The notes below the pieces were generated by a model. That model did not search any database and was not told the origin of the DNA. It saw nothing but the letters and a program-made list of their open reading frames with translations. A DNA stretch of 10,934 nucleotides from CAZJJK01 sp964546285 (GTDB lineage: Bacteria > Spirochaetota > Spirochaetia > Treponematales > Breznakiellaceae), in assembly GCA_964546285.1 (NCBI GenBank), contig CAZJJK010000109.1:1-10934 (forward strand). The letters are read 5' to 3'. This document shows positions 6,915-10,934 of the stretch, in pieces (within the stretch, counting starts at the first letter, position 1; every line of letters begins with the position of its first letter). The position numbers and the translations under genes are program-made.

Positions 6915-7712
6915 ATGAGAATATTTATTATCAGCTTGGCCGCTTCCCAGGACCGTCGCTCGTTCATGGCCGATCAGCTCCATAAGCTGAAATTGGACTA
7001 TGAATTTGTTGACGGCGTTATCGGACGGGACTATTACGATGATCCCGCTTTTTACGATAAAGCGAAAGCTTTGCGGATAGAAAAGCGCTCTCTTACTCCC
7101 GGGGAACTTGGCTGCGCCTTGAGCCACCAGAAAATTTACCGACAAATCATCAATGATAAGCTTCCCTATGCCTTAATTTTTGAGGATGACGCCGAATTTT
7201 CTCCTGATCTGCCAAAAGTCCTTTCAAGCTTGGAGCCGATGATCAAACCTAACGATTTTATCCAGCTGGAGCGCTGCGATGTCTATCATAAACGCTCGGC
7301 ACGGCCGCTGTTCGGTCCTTATCGTTTGGTGAAACCCCGAATGATCCTTTATGGCTCCATGTGTCAGTCGGCCGGATATATTATCACTAAAGAGGCCGCG
7401 GCTCGTATTTTATCGGTAAATTTTCCCGTCTATGTACCGGCTGATTCTTGGGGCCAATACCGAAAAACGATTCATTTTTTAGGCCTTATCCCGACCTTAA
7501 CCCTCATTAAGCAAAATGTGAATTTCGCGTGTACCACCCAAGCTTTTCAGCGCTCTGAATTCACCCCCAGTACGGCCTTTAGTTTATTGCTTTACTCTTT
7601 TAAAACCCGCTGGCGTCTAGGACGCGCTCTCGTCGCCGCGGCTAAACGACTGATCGCTTATCAGCGTCCCGCATCAAAGCCGCCTAATGACCCGCCTTCA
7701 AGCGTTTTATGA
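6915..7712 (+). CDS. GT25 family glycosyltransferase (LPS galactosyltransferase type)
   Basis: Family GT25 includes lipooligosaccharide beta-galactosyl- and glucosyltransferases of Neisseria and Haemophilus (LgtB, LgtE, Lex2B) and animal collagen galactosyltransferases. The 265-residue product starts MRIFIISLAASQDRR (1-15), the family's first strand with the R-R loop. SLTPGELGCALSH at 59-71 is the diagnostic block. LIFEDDAEF at 87-95 provides the metal-binding acidic motif, and AGYIITKEAA at 153-162 and PADSW at 175-179 fit the later conserved elements. Length matches bacterial members. It probably acts in the cytoplasm and adds galactose or glucose; a beta-1,4 or beta-1,3 linkage is guesswork. 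The start is the first ATG after a 64-nt spacer, with no strong ribosome binding site, and the stop overlaps the next gene as ATGA. This gene looks somewhat more AT-rich than its neighbours. Confidence 0.88.
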   Translation: MRIFIISLAASQDRRSFMADQLHKLKLDYEFVDGVIGRDYYDDPAFYDKAKALRIEKRSLTPGELGCALSHQKIYRQIINDKLPYALIFEDDAEFSPDLPKVLSSLEPMIKPNDFIQLERCDVYHKRSARPLFGPYRLVKPRMILYGSMCQSAGYIITKEAAARILSVNFPVYVPADSWGQYRKTIHFLGLIPTLTLIKQNVNFACTTQAFQRSEFTPSTAFSLLLYSFKTRWRLGRALVAAAKRLIAYQRPASKPPNDPPSSVL

Positions 7713-8914
7713 CCATTCTCCACCTTGTTACCAACGCCGACTTAGGCGGCGCACCGCGAGTGGTGATAGAATTAGCCAATCGCGCGGCGGCTGACGGCCA
7801 TCGTGTCGCTGTCGCTTCCATGCCTCAAGGCCCCCTGTGGGAGGCCCTCGATTCTCGTATTGAGCCTTACCCGCTCGTCCATCTACGACGTGAAATCAAT
7901 CCTTTAGCCGATTGGCGGTGCCTGATTGAACTTAGGCAACTGATAAAACAGCTTCAGCCAGATATCGTCCACCTTCATTCATCCAAAATGGGGGTGCTCG
8001 GCCGTCTGGCCGCTGGCCGTCTGGCCGCTGGTCAGTGTGGCCCCGTCCAGATAGGTGTTAAGAGCCACAACTCTGGACTGAAAGCCTCCAATCAGCCTTG
8101 GCGAACCGTCTATACTATTCATGGTTTTGACACAATTCTGAAGAAACATCGCTATTTTCTTCCGCTAGAGCGCTTTTTGGCGCCTTGGACCTCCGCCATC
8201 GCCGCCGTGTCCGCGTATGATCTTAAAAACGCTCAGACCGCTGGACTTAAAACCCGCCTGGAGCTTATCCCTAATGGCGTCACCGATCGTCGCGGCCTGG
8301 CCTGTACGAATAGCGAAGCGCTTGATCGCTTGAACGCGTCGCGCGAGGCCGGACATACTCTTATCCTTTCCACCGCCCGCCTGGCCCCGCCCAAGCGCTT
8401 TGACCTTTTCTTGGATGTCGCCCGTCATTTCGCGGATCAGCCTAAGCCTAAGCGCCCGGTCGCTTTCTTTTGGATCGGTAACGCTAACGCCGCGACGCCG
8501 ACCGTATTGCCGCCAAATGTTACGATGCTTGGGGAATTGTCGGAGGCGGGAAACTATGCCAAGCTCTGCGATATCTTTTTGCTATTATCGGACTACGAGG
8601 GTATGCCGATGTCCATATTGGAAGCGCTTTCCTGCGGAAAACCGGTGATAGCTTCCAAAGTAGGCGGCATCCCCGAAGTTTTCGGTCATCCTCAAGCAAA
8701 CGCCGATATGACTTCGCCCTTATTTACCGCCGCCGGCGCTCTGGTAAACAACGAAAAAACCTGTATAGCGCAAGCTATTCAGCACTTTATTATACATGAT
8801 GAAGTATATTCTAACGCCTGCCTGGCCGCGCGCGCTCTATACGAGTCAAATTTTTCAGCAGAGTCAATGTGGCGCGCGTATGAAGCCTTGTATTGTCGTG
8901 TTCTAAAACTATAG
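7709..8914 (+). CDS. GT4 family glycosyltransferase
   Basis: Retaining GT-B-fold glycosyltransferase of family GT4, 401 residues. N-terminal acceptor domain: NADLGGAPRVV (9-19, glycine-rich loop), DIVHLHSSKMGVLGRLA (85-101) and TIHGF (136-140). The hinge IPNGV lies at 187-191. C-terminal donor domain: STARLAPPKRFDLFL (221-235, phosphate-binding Arg/Lys) and SDYEGMPMSILEALSCG (294-310), with the E-x7-E pair Glu297/Glu305, continuing into KPVIASKVGGIPE (311-323). Between the GRLAA segment and TIHGF there are roughly 20 residues more than in a minimal GT4 domain, including a duplicated GRLAA pentapeptide. The ATGA overlap with the GT25 gene suggests coupled translation. It is the last gene of the plus-strand operon. 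A cytosolic, membrane-associated role in repeat-unit assembly is expected; the sugar is unknown. Confidence 0.9.
   Translation: MTILHLVTNADLGGAPRVVIELANRAAADGHRVAVASMPQGPLWEALDSRIEPYPLVHLRREINPLADWRCLIELRQLIKQLQPDIVHLHSSKMGVLGRLAAGRLAAGQCGPVQIGVKSHNSGLKASNQPWRTVYTIHGFDTILKKHRYFLPLERFLAPWTSAIAAVSAYDLKNAQTAGLKTRLELIPNGVTDRRGLACTNSEALDRLNASREAGHTLILSTARLAPPKRFDLFLDVARHFADQPKPKRPVAFFWIGNANAATPTVLPPNVTMLGELSEAGNYAKLCDIFLLLSDYEGMPMSILEALSCGKPVIASKVGGIPEVFGHPQANADMTSPLFTAAGALVNNEKTCIAQAIQHFIIHDEVYSNACLAARALYESNFSAESMWRAYEALYCRVLKL
8000..8029 (+). repeat. In-frame 15-bp tandem duplication in the GT4 gene
   Basis: A 15-bp unit is repeated exactly twice with no spacer (8000-8014 and 8015-8029). It encodes Gly-Arg-Leu-Ala-Ala twice, residues 98-107 of the GT4 protein, and is followed by the start of a third unit (GG). 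The reading frame is kept. Such a perfect repeat suggests recent slippage or unequal exchange in a helix of the acceptor domain. Confidence 0.9.
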
Positions 8915-8924
8915 CGGCTATTTC

Positions 8925-8961
8925 AAAAAGCTAAAACTTTTGAAAAAGTCTAAAACTTTCT
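8925..8961. repeat. Imperfect 18/19-bp tandem repeat between convergent genes
   Basis: Within the 85-nt gap between the operon end and the convergent sugar transferase gene, an A-rich unit occurs at 8925-8942 and again at 8943-8961. The two differ by one inserted T and a C/T change near the end. Both contain CTAAAACTTT, and CTAAAACT is also found at 8903-8910 inside the end of the GT4 gene. Each unit can fold weakly (AAAAG 8926-8930 with CTTTT 8937-8941; AAAGT 8945-8949 with ACTTT 8955-8959). The stems are AT-only or nearly so, so this could be a weak two-way terminator or simply low-complexity sequence. No canonical GC-rich terminator was seen in the gap. Confidence 0.6.
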
Positions 8962-8999
8962 ATATCCAAAAGAAATCGCATTCGCTAGCTCTCCGTCTT

Positions 9000-10259
9000 T
9001 TACCGCGCTCCGAAACCCAATAGGACAGTAGCAATAGTTCTAACACCAATAAGAAAATCCAAGGAAAAAGACAAGCGCTTTACATAATAAAGGTCAAAGG
9101 CTAGCTTATCGGCGGTTTCGGCCTCTCCGGAGGCATAGCCTTGTCGGATTTGAGCCCAGCCAGTCAGACCCGGCCGAACGATATGACGTAATTGGTAATA
9201 GGGAATAGACTGTTCAAATTCTTCCACAAAAGAGACTTGTTCTGGCCTAGGCCCTATCAAGCTCATCTCGCCGCGAAGAATATTGATAAATTGCGGGAAT
9301 TCATCGATCCGGTATTTTCTGAGAAAAGCGCCGACCTTGGTGATACGGCTATCGCCATGATCCGCGAAAGCGGCGCCGTTTCGTTCCGAATCCGCGTACA
9401 TGCTGCGTATTTTGTACATAGTAAAAACCCTTCCATAACGTCCAACGCGTTTTTGCGCAAAAAGGGCTTTCCCGCGCGACTCAAGCCTTACCGCGATCAT
9501 GGCTAAGATGATGATGGGAATCCAAAGCGGCGCGGCAATCACCGTCAGAAGAATATCGAATAAGCGCTTAATATAGAGATAGGGCGTGATACTCTGAAAC
9601 GCGATGCTCTGGGCGGTCGTTAAGTTGTTTAGGATGATAACGCCATCCTGCGTTTCCACAAAATCATCGGCGGATATGACAGGAATGCCATTTAGTACGC
9701 AACGGCTCACGAAATATAACCATTGATCGCTTAGGGTTTGATGAAAATCCACGACAATACCATCTATTCCGGTCGGAAGCGTTTTTGAATCCTCCAAGTG
9801 TATCAACCTGATATTACGATAACGCTCGGAGCGGATACGATACCCCACTGGCACAACGGCGAAAACATAGAGAGCGAAACGAGAACGAAGCAAATATTCG
9901 GCTAAAAACCAAAAATTGGTGAAAATAAAATATAAGAGAAGGAAACTTAGCGAAAAATAAACCCGAAAGCCCGCGAGTATCATAAAAAGCAGGGCGGCGG
10001 CGATGGTCGCGGTAAAATTTACCACCAGAGGCCGTACGGCGAAGGCGTGGGTCCTTAACCTTGCTAAAATAATCGCGGTGATGATATACGCCACTGAAGC
10101 GCCAATGAGCAGAGGCAGGGTATAGAGTATCAGAGTACCCTCGCCGCTTACGAAAGGGTATCGGCTTAACGCCGTATAGCCCAGAATCAAAGCCCCAGCG
10201 GCTGTCCAAACAAACGCGAGGACGATAGAAAATTGGTGCTTTCTTAGCTTTTCCTTCAT
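9000..10259 (-). CDS. Polyprenyl-phosphate sugar-1-phosphate transferase (WbaP/WcaJ type)
   Basis: Initiating enzyme of repeat-unit assembly: it transfers a sugar-1-phosphate from a nucleotide sugar to undecaprenyl phosphate at the inner membrane. The 419-residue product has about four N-terminal membrane segments (near 11-30, 41-66, 78-97 and 102-120) and a soluble middle domain (about 140-225). It then has the bacterial sugar transferase core: KRLFDILLTVIAAPLWIPII (231-250, the re-entrant membrane helix), KRVGRYGRVFTMYKIRSM (270-287), RIDEFPQFINILRGEMSLIG (317-336) and PRPE (337-340). RPGLTGWAQIRQG lies at 362-374. Asp319-Glu320 is the expected catalytic dyad. It is slightly shorter than typical WcaJ/WbaP proteins (about 460-480). 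The start is preceded by TTAAGGA (10275-10269 on the minus strand) 9 nt away. It is convergent with the glycosyltransferase operon and divergent from the rmlA-like gene. The sugar transferred cannot be read from sequence. Confidence 0.94.
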   Translation of the reverse strand: MKEKLRKHQFSIVLAFVWTAAGALILGYTALSRYPFVSGEGTLILYTLPLLIGASVAYIITAIILARLRTHAFAVRPLVVNFTATIAAALLFMILAGFRVYFSLSFLLLYFIFTNFWFLAEYLLRSRFALYVFAVVPVGYRIRSERYRNIRLIHLEDSKTLPTGIDGIVVDFHQTLSDQWLYFVSRCVLNGIPVISADDFVETQDGVIILNNLTTAQSIAFQSITPYLYIKRLFDILLTVIAAPLWIPIIILAMIAVRLESRGKALFAQKRVGRYGRVFTMYKIRSMYADSERNGAAFADHGDSRITKVGAFLRKYRIDEFPQFINILRGEMSLIGPRPEQVSFVEEFEQSIPYYQLRHIVRPGLTGWAQIRQGYASGEAETADKLAFDLYYVKRLSFSLDFLIGVRTIATVLLGFGAR

Positions 10260-10459
10260 CCTTCTTAATCCTTAACGCTATGCCATCGCTCTAGCCTAAA
10301 CCTTAAATTCAAAAAAAAGAACTCCCCTCTAGAAACGCTTATTCTTACAACAAACCTAACGGCTTTGTCGGGACTGATGAAATCGTGTCCAGTCATAAGC
10401 TCTTCTTTTAAGGTTTACGTTAATTAAAAAACACTCTTAAATTCATACCACAACATATA

Positions 10460-10501
10460 GCCGCGGTCAACAAAGACATTTTTTTATAATTTTGTCGCGG
10501 C
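10460..10501. repeat. Imperfect inverted repeat with T-rich loop
   Basis: GCCGCG (10460-10465) pairs with CGCGGC (10496-10501). After a 4-nt bulge on the left side, ACAAA (10470-10474) pairs with TTTGT (10491-10495), giving 11 base pairs around a 16-nt AT-rich loop that contains seven consecutive T. The GC-rich base of the stem stands out in an otherwise AT-rich interval. Confidence 0.5.
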
Positions 10502-10526
10502 CTTCTACTTTTCTTGGAACTAAGCG

Positions 10527-10561
10527 CCGTTTTGAAACAGCCTCTATTGTTTTCAAAACGG
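10527..10561. repeat. Perfect 11-bp inverted repeat
   Basis: CCGTTTTGAAA (10527-10537) and TTTCAAAACGG (10551-10561) are perfect reverse complements separated by 13 nt. One or two more pairs (CA with TG) are possible past a single-base bulge. The strand of action is unknown. It may be a hairpin in a transcript, a terminator-like stem lacking a U-tract, or a protein-binding dyad. Confidence 0.7.
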
Positions 10562-10567
10562 GAATAA

Positions 10568-10585
10568 GGCCTACAGGACAAGGCC
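10568..10585. repeat. Short inverted repeat GGCCT/AGGCC
   Basis: GGCCT (10568-10572) and AGGCC (10581-10585) are reverse complements with an 8-nt spacer. They lie only 6 nt after the 11-bp inverted repeat, so they may form a second, adjacent stem in the same transcript. On its own a 5-bp stem is weak evidence. Confidence 0.35.
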
Positions 10586-10648
10586 AGAAAGATAGAGCTA
10601 GAAATCGCGTAGTTGGGCTTCTTATACCAATTTGAGATTTCAAAGCTC

Positions 10649-10671
10649 AGTTGTTCATTTTTTGAACAACT
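10649..10671. terminator. Perfect 9-bp hairpin with T5 loop, possible weak terminator
   Basis: AGTTGTTCA (10649-10657) pairs exactly with TGAACAACT (10663-10671) around a loop of five T. On the plus strand the stem runs straight into TTTT (10671-10674), giving a short U-tract, so a rho-independent terminator or attenuator ahead of the rmlA-like gene is possible. The stem is AT-rich and the tract is short, so function is uncertain. Confidence 0.35.
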
Positions 10672-10722
10672 TTTAGCATTATAGCTTGAAAGCGTATCGC
10701 TAATAAGATACATTGGTGAATG

Positions 10723-10761
10723 TCCAGACGCGAGACGCGGTCCGACAGCTTGACGTCTGGA
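10723..10761. repeat. 8-bp inverted repeat upstream of rmlA-like gene
   Basis: TCCAGACG (10723-10730) and CGTCTGGA (10754-10761) are perfect reverse complements separated by 23 nt. The arms are GC-richer than the surrounding interval. The spacing fits a long-loop RNA hairpin or a two-site operator. It lies about 125 nt before the rmlA-like start. Confidence 0.5.
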
Positions 10762-10886
10762 TTCCCAATCAGCCTGTTGCGGCGGCGGCTGGGACCCTTC
10801 AGTTTCCTCGGAAAAAGCCTTTGGCGTTCGCGCTAAAGTTGCTTTTTTACGGTAAATTCAGCTAGAAAAAAATATAGGAACTCATA

Positions 10887-10934
10887 ATGAAAGGCATAAT
10901 CCTAGCCGGCGGCTCCGGTACCAGGCTATATCCT
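10887..10934 (+). CDS. rmlA: Glucose-1-phosphate thymidylyltransferase (RmlA), 5' end only
   Basis: Only the first 16 codons are present before the window ends. They read MKGIILAGGSGTRLYP, the nucleotide-binding signature (G-G-x-G-T-R-L) that opens sugar nucleotidyltransferases and in this exact form is typical of RmlA. RmlA makes dTDP-glucose from dTTP and glucose-1-phosphate, the first step to dTDP-rhamnose and related dTDP-sugars, in the cytoplasm. AGGAA at 10876-10880 sits 6 nt before the ATG and is a good ribosome binding site. It faces away from the sugar transferase gene across the hairpin-rich interval and probably begins an rml operon. Another sugar nucleotidyltransferase cannot be excluded from 16 residues. 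Confidence 0.8.
   Translation, partial: MKGIILAGGSGTRLYP

Larger units (their letters stand above)
10260..10886. other. 627-nt AT-rich, hairpin-rich intergenic region between divergent genes
   Basis: This region separates the minus-strand sugar transferase gene from the rmlA-like gene and should hold both promoters. I see no convincing protein gene in it. Several inverted repeats cluster between about 10460 and 10761 and are listed separately; minor ones are TTTGA/TCAAA (10631-10644) and GTATC/GATAC (10694-10711). Promoter hexamers are poor: for rmlA, TTGCTT at 10839-10844 with TAGAAA at 10863-10868 (18-nt spacing) is only a weak candidate, and none is clear for the minus-strand gene. No ops/JUMPstart element (GGCGGTAG) was found. 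Confidence 0.6.

Noticed and set aside
10373..10395. CTGATGA followed by A-rich sequence and GTC, resembling a hammerhead ribozyme core
   Set aside because: There is no stem II between CTGATGA and the GAAA-like bases, and no supporting stems I and III.
10420..10713. Minus-strand open frame of 97 codons in the intergenic region
   Set aside because: No recognisable domain, composition unlike the neighbouring genes, and it spans three strong inverted repeats. It is better explained as chance in AT-rich non-coding DNA.

Overview
The window is a surface-polysaccharide (O-antigen or capsule type) biosynthesis locus, most likely from a Gram-negative bacterium, plausibly a pseudomonadote. The evidence is a long, tightly packed series of glycosyltransferase genes, a polyprenyl-phosphate sugar-1-phosphate transferase, and the first codons of what looks like rmlA. 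Base composition looks balanced by eye, with a GC-rich third-position habit in most genes. I cannot name a genus.

Layout. Positions 2-8914 hold ten plus-strand genes that look like one transcription unit. They are a GT31/fringe-like glycosyltransferase, an exostosin (GT47)-like protein, two successive GT11 fucosyltransferases, a GT2 glycosyltransferase, three successive LicD-family phosphotransferases, a GT25 glycosyltransferase and a GT4 glycosyltransferase. Most junctions are stop/start overlaps (TAATG at 845-849; ATGA at 2547, 3434, 4228 and 7709; 8 nt at 6008) or gaps of under 10 nt. The exception is a 64-nt spacer before the GT25 gene. A convergent minus-strand gene (9000-10259) encodes a WbaP/WcaJ-type initiating sugar transferase. 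It is separated from the operon by 85 nt carrying an imperfect tandem repeat. A 627-nt AT-rich non-coding interval (10260-10886) then divides this gene from a divergent plus-strand gene starting at 10887, which reads like RmlA and is cut by the window end. That interval contains at least five inverted repeats.

How the genes work together (inference). The minus-strand transferase would load the first sugar-phosphate onto undecaprenyl phosphate at the inner membrane. The GT2, GT4, GT25, GT31-like, GT47-like and GT11 enzymes would extend and branch the repeat unit. The LicD proteins would decorate it with phospho-linked groups such as phosphocholine or a similar CDP-activated donor. RmlA would begin dTDP-sugar (for example dTDP-rhamnose) synthesis. 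Flippase, polymerase, GDP-fucose synthesis and any phosphocholine-activation genes (licA/licC type) are not in this window.

The most notable points are three LicD paralogues in a row, two unequal fucosyltransferases in a row, a set of enzyme families better known from animal glycosylation (GT31, GT47, GT11, LicD/FKRP, GT25), and the hairpin-rich intergenic region before rmlA. I see no transposase, phage gene, tRNA, rRNA or CRISPR array.
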